Positions 1-9,133 of a stretch of DNA of 64,000 bases are shown in pieces. The stretch lies in assembly GCA_039819665.1 (NCBI GenBank), contig JBCBRM010000016.1, positions 62,001 through 126,000 of the forward strand, written 5' to 3'. The first letter of the stretch is position 1; every line of letters starts with the position of its first letter. The notes below the pieces were generated by a model. That model was not told where the DNA came from and searched no databases. It saw only the letters and a program-made list of their open reading frames with translations. Both the position numbers and the translations under genes were made by a program. The DNA is from JAWPMV01 sp039819665 (lineage in GTDB: Bacteria; Bacteroidota; Bacteroidia; J057).

Positions 1-1897
1 CGAGCGCTCTTTCGCAGGCTTTTTCTACCAAGTGCCAGTTCTCCATTTTCGCATATACCTCCGCGCGCTTTAGCCAGATTTCTGCATGATTGGGCTTCAA
101 TTCCCCCGCTTTTTCCAAATCAGCAAAAGCCTCATCGAAACTTTGTATTTGAGATAATGCCTCCGCTCTCTCTAATAAAGCCTCCCAATGATCAGGCTCA
201 TGCTCAAGGGTATAATCTAAATAGGGAACTGCCTCCTCTACTTTCCCCAGCCACATCAAAACGGTAGCATAATCATAGGTCAATTCAGGATAAATCTCAT
301 CTTCGATAGCTAGTTTATAATGCTCAGCGGCTTTATCCACTTCTTTCAAAGCGAGGTAACAAAGGGCCATCTCTTTATGCAATTCCTCATCTTCACGTCC
401 CAGACTTCTGGCCATTTTCAGGATAAAAACAGATTCTTCATAATTCGCTTTCATCCTTAGTAGGCGCCCTTTCACCAAATAGAGTTCTGCTTTATCTGGA
501 TCCAAACTTATCGCTTTATCCAAATCGGCCAGAGCTTCCTTCGGTCTAAATAATTCCGCCAGAATAATTGCCCTATCTCTATAATAATCTGGCTCGTCAT
601 CAACCATTTCGATTACCTTGTTGATATCGATCAAAGCATAGGGCAATTGCTCGAGTTCTCTTCGAATCATCGCCCTTCCATGCAGAAGCAGGCAATTTTT
701 AGGATCCAGATTCAAGGCACGATCCCAATGCCCCAAGGCTTCTTCAGGCCGGCCAATCATATTGAGAAAATGGGCTCGGCGAATATAAGCCTGAGGATCT
801 TCCGGATTGCGGCTGATCGCCCATCGATAATGTTCATCTATTTGTTCGATCCCCTCATGCGCCTGATAGGCTCGTGAATTTAAATCCAGTGTACTACAAA
901 AATCTCTGGCAGCTTCCATCCAGCTTTCGTCATCCAGATGTAGTAGGCCCCTGAATTGGAAAGCCTCCCAAAAATCAGGAAGCATTTGCAAAGAATAATT
1001 TAAGTCTTTGAAGGCAGCATCTCTATCATTATCCGCTTTGCATTCCGCACGATAGGCATAGGCTTCTGCCAATTCAGCATCCATTTCTATCGCTTTTTCT
1101 ATTTCAACCAGGGCTTTTTTACGTTCACCCATGCGAAGTAGGATATAGCCTTTACTCATGCGTAAACTGGCAGAGGTATTATCCAATTCTATGGACTGCT
1201 CGATATCAATCAATGCACTTCGATAGTCGTACATGCGGATATAAGCCTGTGCGCGATTCGCTACCGCCAGACTGTGGCGAGGATTCAAATCAAGCACCTC
1301 CGTATACAAGGCAATAGCTGCCGGATAAACTTGTTTATTGAAAGAGGCCAAGGCTCCTTCCATCAGGTGATCAATACGATTTTGAATGGCCGGATCTTCC
1401 TCTCCCAGCATTTTGTTGAGCAACTCCTGGGCCTCAGCTAACAATTCATCATCTGAAGAATCAACATATTGAACCGTCTGCTCCAAATCAGCTTTGGCAT
1501 GAAGTTCATTTCCTAATAAGAGGTGCAAGCGTGCCCGTTGAACATACACCTGGGCATTTTTCTTTTCTATTTTCAGGCAATTGGTAAGGTCCTCAAAAGC
1601 CTCATCGTACATCTCAACCTTTTCATAAGCCATTGCTCGTTCCATGTACAAATCCGTTCCATTTGGCTTCAACTTGATAGCCTCGCTGAAATGGATAATC
1701 GCAGCCTCAAAGTCTCCTTGGGATACACTTACTTTTGCTAGCTTATAATAAGCCGTATGGCTACTGGGAGCTTGATAACTTGCCTCCTTAAAAGCATGTA
1801 AAGCCGAACTAAACTTTTGGGCAAAGCTTTTCAATCCGGCAGTTTTACGGCCAGAATTCAGGTCTTGAGCATCAGGATGTGGAGTATGTCTCTGCAT
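1..1897 (-). CDS. Giant tetratricopeptide-repeat protein, partial (C-terminus off window)
   Basis: Reading the minus strand from the ATG at 1895-1897 gives 632 codons without a stop, running off the left edge, so the C-terminus is missing. The protein is almost entirely TPR units. Pairs of helices carry the usual small and aromatic positions (A-Y, Y-A, D-P), and units end in patterns such as AI-LDP or AIE-D. I estimate at least a dozen repeats. There is no signal peptide; the N-terminus (MQRHTPHPDAQ) is polar. TPR arrays are protein-interaction scaffolds, so this is probably a cytosolic scaffold, but partner and pathway cannot be read from the sequence. It is divergent from the aquaporin gene, with a 229-bp gap. 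Confidence 0.85.
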   Translation of the reverse strand, partial: MQRHTPHPDAQDLNSGRKTAGLKSFAQKFSSALHAFKEASYQAPSSHTAYYKLAKVSVSQGDFEAAIIHFSEAIKLKPNGTDLYMERAMAYEKVEMYDEAFEDLTNCLKIEKKNAQVYVQRARLHLLLGNELHAKADLEQTVQYVDSSDDELLAEAQELLNKMLGEEDPAIQNRIDHLMEGALASFNKQVYPAAIALYTEVLDLNPRHSLAVANRAQAYIRMYDYRSALIDIEQSIELDNTSASLRMSKGYILLRMGERKKALVEIEKAIEMDAELAEAYAYRAECKADNDRDAAFKDLNYSLQMLPDFWEAFQFRGLLHLDDESWMEAARDFCSTLDLNSRAYQAHEGIEQIDEHYRWAISRNPEDPQAYIRRAHFLNMIGRPEEALGHWDRALNLDPKNCLLLHGRAMIRRELEQLPYALIDINKVIEMVDDEPDYYRDRAIILAELFRPKEALADLDKAISLDPDKAELYLVKGRLLRMKANYEESVFILKMARSLGREDEELHKEMALCYLALKEVDKAAEHYKLAIEDEIYPELTYDYATVLMWLGKVEEAVPYLDYTLEHEPDHWEALLERAEALSQIQSFDEAFADLEKAGELKPNHAEIWLKRAEVYAKMENWHLVEKACERAL

Positions 1898-1911
1898 AGC
1901 CTTAGCAGTAC

Positions 1912-1929
1912 AATAAAGGTAACTTTATT
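1912..1929. promoter_or_regulatory. Short dyad just upstream of the TPR gene
   Basis: AATAAAG and CTTTATT form perfect 7-bp arms around GTAA, 15 bp upstream of the TPR start codon. The position would suit an operator or a 5' leader hairpin. A dyad this AT-rich can arise by chance in such sequence, so the call is weak. Confidence 0.2.
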
Positions 1930-2126
1930 ATTCCCTTGAATTCAGCATGAATGGATTGTTAGGGAGAAGATAACAAAAACCTTTCCATTTTTTGTAAAAA
2001 GCGGATGCTCGCAGGAATAATCTGGAAATAATTTGATGGCCCATCCAGACAAGAATTTAAAATCATTCCTAATATGAATCTCTCTTGAAAAAATACTAGA
2101 TTGAAACCATCTAAAAAACTATTACT

Positions 2127-2879
2127 ATGTCTGAATTTATCGCAGAATTTATTGGAACTATGATCCTCTTACTCCTGGGAAATGGAGTGGTCATGAATGT
2201 TCTCCTAAAGGAAACAACCGGTCATGATGCGGGCTGGATCGTAATAACAGCCGGCTGGGGTATGGCTGTATTTGTAGGTGTTTTCATTACCATGGATGTA
2301 AGTGGGGCACATCTCAATCCAGCCGTAACATTCGGTCTTGCTGCAGCCGGGAAATTTGCATGGGCCAAAGTCCCTTCCTTTATCGCAGCACAATGCCTCG
2401 GAGCAGCAGTGGGTACTAGTCTGGCCTGGCTAATGTATAGAAAGCACTATGCAGTTACAGAGAGTAAGGGGGACAAACTAGGAACTTTTGCAACCGCTCC
2501 TTCCATTCCCAGCACGATTGACAACTTCATTTCTGAGATGATCGGAACCTTCGTGCTGGTATTTGCGGTCCTATATATTGCTTCCCCGGAAATCTCCATC
2601 GGTGCAGTAGACGGAGTTGCTGTTGAAGGTTCTAAAATTGGATTAGGGGCCTTAGGGGCTCTACCTGTTGGCTTATTGGTATTTGCAATCGGTATGTCTT
2701 TGGGAGGTCCAACGGGTTATGCCATCAATCCTGCAAGAGACTTAATGCCTCGTATCATGCATACAATCCTTCCTATTCCCAACAAGGGAGATAGCAATTG
2801 GGGATATGCCTGGATTCCAGTAGCAGGCCCTATTGCAGGTGGGTTAGTAGCGGCGGGTTTATTCCATTTACTTCAATAA
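2127..2879 (+). CDS. glpF: MIP-family aquaglyceroporin (glycerol facilitator type)
   Basis: This 250-aa inner-membrane channel has the usual length for the MIP family and six hydrophobic segments. Both pore half-helix signatures are present: NPA at about residues 64-66 (in SGAHLNPAVT) and NPAR at about 201-204. The Asp directly after the second motif (NPARD) is typical of glycerol-conducting members rather than strict water channels, so passive uptake of glycerol or small polyols is the likely role. No glycerol kinase or glycerol-3-phosphate dehydrogenase lies next to it. Its TAA is followed immediately by the ATG of hemW (TAAATG), so the two are likely co-transcribed although functionally unrelated. 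The symbol rests on family resemblance only. Confidence 0.9.
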   Translation: MSEFIAEFIGTMILLLLGNGVVMNVLLKETTGHDAGWIVITAGWGMAVFVGVFITMDVSGAHLNPAVTFGLAAAGKFAWAKVPSFIAAQCLGAAVGTSLAWLMYRKHYAVTESKGDKLGTFATAPSIPSTIDNFISEMIGTFVLVFAVLYIASPEISIGAVDGVAVEGSKIGLGALGALPVGLLVFAIGMSLGGPTGYAINPARDLMPRIMHTILPIPNKGDSNWGYAWIPVAGPIAGGLVAAGLFHLLQ

Positions 2880-4022
2880 ATGGGAGGTATTTATCTTCAT
2901 ATCCCTTTCTGTAGAAAGGCCTGCATTTACTGCGACTTTCATTTTTCAACCAATTTCAGTCGAAAGAAAGCCTTGCTGGATGCATTGCGCAAGGAGATAG
3001 ATATACGCAAAAACGAAATACAAGCACTAGGCACCCTAAATACCCTTTATTTTGGAGGAGGTACACCTAGTGTATTACATAAAGAGGAGGTTCTGGATAT
3101 CATCAATCATATCCGGGATCTCCTTCCATTTTCACCCGAAATAGAAATCAACCTCGAAGCCAATCCGGATGACCTCAAATTGCCTTATTTGGAAAGCTTA
3201 TCGTCTGTAGGGATAAATCGACTGAGTATCGGCATTCAATCCTTTTCGGAAGATGTGCTGAAATGGATGAACCGAAGCCATAATAGTCAACAATCTACTC
3301 AAGCGATAGAAGAAGCACGAATAGCTGGATTTGAGAATTTCTCCTGCGACCTCATTTTTGGAAATCCTGGTATTGATCAAAAGCTTTGGGAAAAAGATTT
3401 ACAGCAACTCATCGACCTTAAATCCCCCCATATTTCTGTTTATGCATTGACGGTAGAGGAAAGAACTGCTTTATCTCATCAGGTCGAAAATGGAAAAGCA
3501 GTTATTCCCCCAGAAGAAATTTACCAGGATCAATTCCTAATCGCTCACCAAAGACTCACAGTTGCCGGATACGAGCATTATGAATTATCCAATTATGCCA
3601 TTCCCGGATTTCGGTCAAAGCACAATAGCGCCTATTGGAAAGGAATTCCTTATGTGGGGCTAGGGCCATCTGCACATAGCTATGATGGCAAGCACCGATC
3701 CTGGAATATTGCCAACAATATGCGCTACATTCAGCAGTTGGATGCAGGGGAAAGTCCTGTAGAGGAGTCAGAACTCCTTTCCCCCAAAGATCAATACCAT
3801 GAATATATCATGACCCACCTGAGGAAAATGGAGGGCATAGATATGAGTTGGATCGAAAAAAACTGGGTGCCTGATTGGAGAAAAAGATTTGAAGGGGAAT
3901 TAAATGCCCTGAAAGCCAGAGATGAGATTCTCGTGGAAGGTCAAAAACTGTGGATAAAGCCAGAAGCCTGGCTCCTCTCCAATCAAATTATCAGGGATTT
4001 TTTTATAGATGACATATTATAG
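2880..4022 (+). CDS. hemW: HemW-like radical SAM protein
   Basis: This 380-aa protein opens with the HemW signature HIPFCRKACIYCDF. Cys11, Cys15 and Cys18 would bind the radical-SAM [4Fe-4S] cluster, and the Tyr between the last cysteines plus the extra Phe downstream mark the HemN/HemW branch. GGGTPS follows at about residue 60 as the SAM-binding glycine motif, and the HemN C-terminal domain occupies roughly residues 300-380. Length matches HemW (about 375-400 aa) rather than the longer oxygen-independent coproporphyrinogen oxidase HemN. HemW is known as a heme chaperone, and the family is often misannotated as coproporphyrinogen oxidase. The start codon abuts the stop of the aquaporin gene. 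Confidence 0.9.
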   Translation: MGGIYLHIPFCRKACIYCDFHFSTNFSRKKALLDALRKEIDIRKNEIQALGTLNTLYFGGGTPSVLHKEEVLDIINHIRDLLPFSPEIEINLEANPDDLKLPYLESLSSVGINRLSIGIQSFSEDVLKWMNRSHNSQQSTQAIEEARIAGFENFSCDLIFGNPGIDQKLWEKDLQQLIDLKSPHISVYALTVEERTALSHQVENGKAVIPPEEIYQDQFLIAHQRLTVAGYEHYELSNYAIPGFRSKHNSAYWKGIPYVGLGPSAHSYDGKHRSWNIANNMRYIQQLDAGESPVEESELLSPKDQYHEYIMTHLRKMEGIDMSWIEKNWVPDWRKRFEGELNALKARDEILVEGQKLWIKPEAWLLSNQIIRDFFIDDIL

Positions 4023-4033
4023 GAAAGAATTTC

Positions 4034-4041
4034 TATTTTTG
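4034..4041 (+). promoter_or_regulatory. Possible Bacteroidota -7 element before the Wzz-like gene
   Basis: TATTTTTG fits the TAnnTTTG -7 consensus and lies 32 bp before the ATG at 4074. I find no good TTTG -33 element at the expected spacing, so the support is partial. Confidence 0.25.
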
Positions 4042-4073
4042 CTCTCCACCGAATATACCCTAATTGATCCCTT

Positions 4074-5156
4074 ATGGCTCAGGCAACACAGGAGAATGCA
4101 TTTAACTTGCTGTATATCTTTGAGGTAATCAAAAGACGCCTCACTTTTATTGCAGTAGTAGTTGGCGTATCAGCCCTCCTGGCGATCATTCTTACCCTCC
4201 CTTTCATTTACAAACCGGAATTCAAGTCCAGCACGGTCATTTATCCTACTGCTGCAGAAAGGTATGATGCGATCAACCTTTTCCACGACGAACCTATCCT
4301 CTATCTCTATGGGGAGTCAAAGGACGTTGAGAAACTTGAAACACTGGCAAATTCAGAAAGGATCAAGATGTTTGTCATTGATTCCCTCAATCTTTGGGAA
4401 GCTTATGGAGTTGATCCGGAAAATGATGCCGCCCCCAAGCATGAGGTTCTGAAAACTTATGACGGAATGATCAACACCGTCAGAATTTCAGGAAATGGTT
4501 TGGAAATCCAAGCCTATGATACCGATCCACAAAGAGCTGCTGACATTGTAAATCTGATTGTTGATCAGGTGGATATTGTCAACAAAGAAATGATCAATAA
4601 GAATAAGAATTCGATCTACTCTATGTATAAAGGGGTGTATGATGAGCTGGTAGAGCAAATGGAACTCTATACAGATAGTGCACGCAAAGTACGTAAGCGC
4701 TATAACGTACTGAATACCGAAACGCAGACGGAAGTTTTGGCAGAGCAAATTCTACTTGCCCAGGGTGATTTGGCGGAAACTAAAGCCAGAGGAGGCTCTA
4801 ATCGAGTCCCTATGCTAAAACTCAAAAGCCTCATTGAAGATAATCCCGAATACCCCATCAACCTAGAATCTTTTAGAGAAGGATTGGACCAGGTGCTTTC
4901 TCTGGAAGAAATCATCGAATACATATCTCGTGATGTCAAGGATGTACGGGAGAAAGTGGAGGTATTGGAAATGATGCAGAGTCAGAGTTTCACTACCATT
5001 CTTGTTACAGAGCAAGCCCAGCCTGCTGATAAGAAAGCTCGCCCAATTCGTTGGATCATTCTTCTGGTTACGTTAGTAATTTCTGCTTTAGTAAGTATTC
5101 TTGGAGCGGTGTTGATGGATCAGATTACAGCTTCTTTTGAGAAAAAGAAAGCATAG
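4074..5156 (+). CDS. Wzz-type polysaccharide chain-length determinant-like protein
   Basis: This 360-aa protein has the Wzz/PCP topology: a short cytosolic N-terminus, TM1 at about residues 23-48, a long polar and partly coiled-coil periplasmic region, and TM2 at about 326-348 followed by a short basic tail (EKKKA). The coiled region (about 180-315) is rich in E, K and L heptads. Wzz proteins set the modal length of O-antigen or exopolysaccharide, but there is no glycosyltransferase, Wzx or Wzy gene nearby, so a polysaccharide role is inferred from topology alone. No tyrosine-kinase domain is fused. Length is typical of the PCP-1 class. Confidence 0.75.
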   Translation: MAQATQENAFNLLYIFEVIKRRLTFIAVVVGVSALLAIILTLPFIYKPEFKSSTVIYPTAAERYDAINLFHDEPILYLYGESKDVEKLETLANSERIKMFVIDSLNLWEAYGVDPENDAAPKHEVLKTYDGMINTVRISGNGLEIQAYDTDPQRAADIVNLIVDQVDIVNKEMINKNKNSIYSMYKGVYDELVEQMELYTDSARKVRKRYNVLNTETQTEVLAEQILLAQGDLAETKARGGSNRVPMLKLKSLIEDNPEYPINLESFREGLDQVLSLEEIIEYISRDVKDVREKVEVLEMMQSQSFTTILVTEQAQPADKKARPIRWIILLVTLVISALVSILGAVLMDQITASFEKKKA

Positions 5157-5257
5157 ATCCTTCTATCCTACATCATGGACAGAAATTTCAAGTATTCATA
5201 AAATCTTCATATTTCATAGAATAATTTTTCCTTAGCAAAGCCTATTTTCGCTTGCCC

Positions 5258-5347
5258 ATGACCCAAATGACATTAGCATTTCTACTTGAAAGTATTTTTG
5301 TGAAACTGCTTTGGGTACTTCTCGTATTCCAATTATGTTTATCATGA
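5258..5347 (+). CDS. Possible 29-codon hydrophobic leader ORF
   Basis: An ATG at 5258 opens a 29-codon ORF encoding a mostly hydrophobic peptide (MTQMTLAFLLESIFVKLLWV onward). Its TGA overlaps the probable VanZ start codon in an ATGA arrangement at 5344-5347. Such an overlap permits translational coupling, but an ORF this short can occur by chance. No homology can be judged. Confidence 0.18.
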   Translation: MTQMTLAFLLESIFVKLLWVLLVFQLCLS

Positions 5348-5748
5348 AATTATCGAAGACTTTGAAAAGATTAAGCTGGTTATTTTTTTTGTTCCTAGCA
5401 GCTATAATATTTACCAAAGACGTTGGATTTGCGAAGAGTTTTTTTCGAGCAATTGACGAAATTCCACTTGGAGACAAATTGGGTCATTTTTTCCTGATGG
5501 GCATCATGGTCTTTCTCGTAAACCTCAGCCTGCAGTGCAAGAAAATTCAAATTGGAAGATTCTGGGTACAAAAAGGCTTGGTCATAGTAGCTCCTTTTGT
5601 TTTTCTGGAAGAATTCAGTCAAATGTTTATCAGTTCCAGACAGTTCTCCTCCGGAGATATCTTGGCTGACTTACTGGGTTTGCTCTTTTTTAGCTACCTC
5701 TCCCAAAAAGTTTTCGAGAACCCTATATTACGATCTTCAGTATCATAG
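5344..5748 (+). CDS. VanZ-like small membrane protein
   Basis: From the ATG at 5344 (MKLSKTLKR) this is a 134-aa protein with about four hydrophobic segments. It shows the VanZ pattern DKLGHFF near residue 47 and, further on, E-F-Q and SGDILADLLG, where the family keeps acidic residues in the membrane. In-frame TTG (5311) and ATG (5335) starts exist upstream, but the 5344 start gives the cleanest basic N-terminus before TM1. VanZ was named for teicoplanin resistance in vanA clusters. Most family members have no known function, and no resistance genes are near. Confidence 0.75.
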   Translation: MKLSKTLKRLSWLFFLFLAAIIFTKDVGFAKSFFRAIDEIPLGDKLGHFFLMGIMVFLVNLSLQCKKIQIGRFWVQKGLVIVAPFVFLEEFSQMFISSRQFSSGDILADLLGLLFFSYLSQKVFENPILRSSVS

Positions 5749-5805
5749 GCTTTCTCCTATAAATTGTCGATATTTAAGTAGGAATTATGCCTAATCTTTG
5801 AAAGT

Positions 5806-6102
5806 ATGAATCAGTACATGGTTGAGATCTTTTTACCCCACACCCTCACCCAAGAATTCATGTCACTCATTCCTGCGCAAAGAGCCGTCGTGAACAGACT
5901 GGTACATGATGGAACTATTCGCAGTTATACCCTGGCATTAAATCGCTCCAGGCTTTGGGTTGTAATGACCGCCAAGGATCAGGAAGAAGTCAACAAAATT
6001 CTGGACGAATTTCCCATCATGCCATATTCAGAGTCCGAGATGCATGAACTGATGTTTCATGACATGGCTTCTCATGAATTGCCAAGATTGTCTTTGAATT
6101 AG
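5806..6102 (+). CDS. Small DABB/YciI-like protein
   Basis: This 98-aa soluble protein begins with a strand-helix pattern (YMVEIFLPHTLTQEFMSLIP) and carries a second strand near RLWVVMTAKDQEEV. That arrangement is like the muconolactone-isomerase/YciI dimeric alpha-beta barrel fold. Length fits single-domain DABB proteins. No catalytic residue stands out and the neighbours give no pathway, so the function is unknown. It is convergent with the T9SS-secreted protein gene. Confidence 0.6.
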   Translation: MNQYMVEIFLPHTLTQEFMSLIPAQRAVVNRLVHDGTIRSYTLALNRSRLWVVMTAKDQEEVNKILDEFPIMPYSESEMHELMFHDMASHELPRLSLN

Positions 6103-6120
6103 ATGTTCTGAAGTGTTGTA

Positions 6121-6153
6121 GTATTGTAGTTGGATTTCTCCTAACTACATAAC
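6121..6153. terminator. Possible bidirectional hairpin between convergent genes
   Basis: GTATTGTAGTTGG and CTAACTACATAAC form an imperfect inverted repeat with a 7-nt loop between two convergent stop codons. It lacks a strong T tract. The left side also resembles the GTRTTG-rich intergenic repeat seen elsewhere in the window. Confidence 0.3.
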
Positions 6154-6160
6154 ATCCTTT

Positions 6161-7909
6161 TTACTGTATACTCACCTTCTCCACAAAACTCGAGCCCTCA
6201 CTTTCTCCTCTGAGTACATACCAGCCAGGAGATAAGTTCTTAATCTCAAGGGAATAGTTTTGATCCCCCACTTGATCAGGATAGTCTTGTTCCCAGAGAA
6301 TTTGCCCATGAATATTTAGGAGTTGTAAGCGAAAATCCGAACGCTGTTTCCAACTTAAATCAAGATTAATATATGATTGACTGGGATTAGGATAAAGGTT
6401 CCTGTTTGCAGCAATTGAAGAAAAATCAGGGCGTATAGAAGTGCCGAAGATTCCCAGTGAGCCATCTGGCGAGTATCGCAAGACAAAAGCATCGCTTCCT
6501 CCTTCACTAATCAGATTTAGCTCGTTAACACCGGGATCGACGTCCATACTTTGAAAAAAGCCTCCACCAAAGTATATGTCCCCCAATTCACTGATAGACA
6601 TATTCTCGACCCTTTGTCTCAAAGGATCATTTCCCTGAATGGATCCTATTTGTCGTTCCCAGGAAGGATTTCCATCTCGATCTCTTCTCCTCACATACAA
6701 AAGTCCTTCACTTGTTCCACTGCTATATACAAAGCCGGGATTATCAATTCCTACATCTGTCAGCAGATCTATTCCTATACCTCCATCGGTTCGCGTCCAA
6801 GCATAAGTTCCATCCAGCTCAAATCGACTGACAAACATGTCGCTTTGGCCTTGAGAGCTAATTTCTAACAAGGAGTTACTTGGATCAAAGTCTACATTCC
6901 CCTCAAAATTGCCCCCCACAAAAAGCTGTCCTCCTAAATTAAAATCAATAGCTCCCTGAGCGACTTCATCCATCCCCCCGCTTCCCCAACTATGGCCCCA
7001 ATCAAAAGTCCCATCTGTTGCCTGATACCGAGCGAGAAAAGCGTCATACTCTCCCTTGCTGCTAAAATTATTTTGTTGACCGGAGGGATTGAGATCCGTT
7101 GTACCTTCAAATTTTCCCCCAACAAATAATTGGCCCTGACGAAAACGAATAGCCTGCGCCTCCTCACCTTCCATTCCTCCAACTCCAAAACCCCATCGAT
7201 AATTTCCCACCGGATCATAGCTGACAATAAAAATATCACGACTGGGAATGCCATTTCCATCATTCACACTAAAAAATGAATCAAAAGGGGAACTATTATT
7301 CGGTTCAAAGTCAATCGTGCCTTCAAAAACCCCGGCCACATAAACATTCCCGCTTCCGTCAGCACTTAGGTCATAAGCTATTTCATAACGTTCATCCTCA
7401 GGCAAGAAGGGCCCCCCTTCCTCATCTCCCAATACCTGCGCCCAACGAAAATTTCCCAGGGTATCGTAGGCAGCAATGAAGGCATCCTGACCCGTTCCAG
7501 AATTTAGTATCGACGTAGTCACTCCCGGATCAAAATCCGCTTCCCCTTGAATGAAACCACATACAAATACAAATCCACCAATCGCTTCCACCGCAAACGA
7601 CTTATCCAAACCGGGCGATGATATAGCAAATCCCCAGGCAAGGCTTCCATCCGTATTGTAGCGGGCCAGAAAAACATCCTGCGAATCAGCTGAATTCGGA
7701 TCTCCCTGAGCAATAAGGCTGGACCCACCCAAAACGGGATCAAGCTCAAAGACCTCCTGAAAGCTACCGGTCAGGTAAATATTACCCCCCTCATCCCGAT
7801 CAATAGCTGTAGCTCTATCCTGAAAAGGAGAGCCCAGATTAAAGGCAATTTGTGCGGGAGAGAAATGAGTGAATAAAAATAGGGGAAGGCCAAGGAGTAG
7901 CTTTTTCAT
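6161..7909 (-). CDS. Secreted beta-repeat protein with T9SS type A sorting domain
   Basis: From the ATG at 7909 (MKKLLLGLPLFLF...) this is a 582-aa protein. An upstream in-frame start at 7951 would place a polar stretch before the signal peptide, so I prefer 7909. After cleavage near SPAQ it contains six to eight repeats of about 55-60 residues with the pattern D-FDP......G--D-F-ARY...G...W, as in SBBP-type beta-propeller-like repeats. The last roughly 75 residues are a Por-secretion sorting domain: YPNPSQ, an LLNIHGQ-like strand, L-PGWYVLR and a final EKVSI. It should be exported by Sec, moved out by T9SS and anchored or released. Ligand and function are unknown. Confidence 0.85.
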   Translation of the reverse strand: MKKLLLGLPLFLFTHFSPAQIAFNLGSPFQDRATAIDRDEGGNIYLTGSFQEVFELDPVLGGSSLIAQGDPNSADSQDVFLARYNTDGSLAWGFAISSPGLDKSFAVEAIGGFVFVCGFIQGEADFDPGVTTSILNSGTGQDAFIAAYDTLGNFRWAQVLGDEEGGPFLPEDERYEIAYDLSADGSGNVYVAGVFEGTIDFEPNNSSPFDSFFSVNDGNGIPSRDIFIVSYDPVGNYRWGFGVGGMEGEEAQAIRFRQGQLFVGGKFEGTTDLNPSGQQNNFSSKGEYDAFLARYQATDGTFDWGHSWGSGGMDEVAQGAIDFNLGGQLFVGGNFEGNVDFDPSNSLLEISSQGQSDMFVSRFELDGTYAWTRTDGGIGIDLLTDVGIDNPGFVYSSGTSEGLLYVRRRDRDGNPSWERQIGSIQGNDPLRQRVENMSISELGDIYFGGGFFQSMDVDPGVNELNLISEGGSDAFVLRYSPDGSLGIFGTSIRPDFSSIAANRNLYPNPSQSYINLDLSWKQRSDFRLQLLNIHGQILWEQDYPDQVGDQNYSLEIKNLSPGWYVLRGESEGSSFVEKVSIQ

Positions 7910-7972
7910 AGATCCAAATTCAGCTGCTTTCGAAAATTCAATTGTCGGCAATATGGCAACAATAATTTTCTC

Positions 7973-8333
7973 CTAATAAATCCTGTAGTTGAATTTCAAC
8001 TTTACAATCAAATTGATAGCTCTCAAATTTCGCCTCTGCTCATCATTATATCTATTGATTCCTGCATCCAGGTCATTTCGAGGTCCCAGGACTCCATTGA
8101 CATAGCTATTAGGGATTAAATTGGTACTCTAATCCTATGTCCAGACTAGAGGCAGTAGGATGAAGTAGATTTAGGATACCAATAGAGGCATAGTTTGCAG
8201 AAAATGAACCCAATGTACGCGCTTTGTCATTCGGAGGAGCAGTGTAGACAGGCACCTGATCTTTATCCTGGCCAAATGAGGAAAGCGTGATTAAGGATAG
8301 ATAAAGAAAAAGATTCCTGATGGATCGCAGCAT
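7973..8333 (-). pseudogene. Decayed outer-membrane barrel paralogue with internal deletion
   Basis: The minus strand from the ATG at 8333 encodes a signal peptide and then SIGILNLLHPTASSLDIGLEY, matching the N-terminal part of the next gene upstream (SNLLHPTAPSMDVGL). It stops soon after at 8109-8111. In another frame the sequence down to the TAG at 7973-7975 reads LGPRNDLDAGIN and ends INLIVKLKFNYRIY, matching the C-terminus of the same neighbour (IGPHDDRN, then INLIVQIRLNYQLL). The middle, roughly 140 codons, is missing and the frame shifts at the junction near 8105-8120. This is a third tandem copy inactivated by an internal deletion. Confidence 0.8.
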
Positions 8334-8354
8334 CAAGTATTCAGGCTTCTAAGA

Positions 8355-9068
8355 TTATAGAAGTTGATAATTCAACCTGATTTGCACAATCAAATTTATA
8401 TAGTCAGCAAGTCCAATATTTCGATCATCATGAGGCCCGATTGAATCCTCAAATAGCTCCTGGCGGGTAATAATAGGATTCTGAATAAGGAAATACTTTC
8501 GATTATAAGAAATCAAACCAAAACCTGTTGCGGCTTCCAGTTCCAGCCTTTTGGTGAGCTGAATCATCGTCCCCACTTTTATATGCCCCGCGATTACCTC
8601 CTTTTCAATATCGGCACTTATGTATTCCAGCTTGGTATCTCCTGTATTATCAAGCGCAAAATTATCGCTGGCTCGTGTGTCTCCGGCAGAATAATATCCT
8701 TCCAAGGCAATAAATGACGGGCCAAAAGAAATGGGTTCTAAAGCTCCCCTTCGTCCATAGAAATAGCGAATACTCCCGAAGAGTTTCTGGTATGAATCAA
8801 ATTGTAACCTACGTTCAAAACCACCATAATTCAAACGAGAAGTTCTGAATCCGTACATTACATCTATTCCAAAGCTCCGGGAAAACATAAAACCCAGACC
8901 GACATCCATACTGGGTGCCGTCGGATGAAGCAGATTGGAAAGTCCAGCTTTTGCATAGAGTCTACCTATATTCCCGCTGAAATCATTTCGATCATTTTTT
9001 TTTTGGCCATATACCTCCTCACAAAAAAGGGAAAGTAGAATAAGGATAGTGCTGAGTTTGCGAGTCAT
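8355..9068 (-). CDS. Predicted outer-membrane beta-barrel protein (tandem family, copy 2)
   Basis: This 237-aa protein begins with a signal peptide (MTRKLSTILILLSLFCEEVYGQ) and continues as alternating amphipathic strands ending in an aromatic-containing strand (IRLNYQLL), as expected for a small 8-10-stranded barrel. It shares LSNLLHPTAPSMDVGL and its C-terminus with the broken copy downstream, and an equivalent pattern (GNIVHLSSPSLDLGIEY) with the copy upstream. The three genes therefore form a tandem family on one strand. No enzyme motif is visible and the function is unknown. Confidence 0.7.
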   Translation of the reverse strand: MTRKLSTILILLSLFCEEVYGQKKNDRNDFSGNIGRLYAKAGLSNLLHPTAPSMDVGLGFMFSRSFGIDVMYGFRTSRLNYGGFERRLQFDSYQKLFGSIRYFYGRRGALEPISFGPSFIALEGYYSAGDTRASDNFALDNTGDTKLEYISADIEKEVIAGHIKVGTMIQLTKRLELEAATGFGLISYNRKYFLIQNPIITRQELFEDSIGPHDDRNIGLADYINLIVQIRLNYQLL

Positions 9069-9133
9069 GTCATTGTGTTTAATGGGTGATTTTGTTTGCT
9101 AAAGGAAGAGGATAGAAGTGAACCCCAATAATA

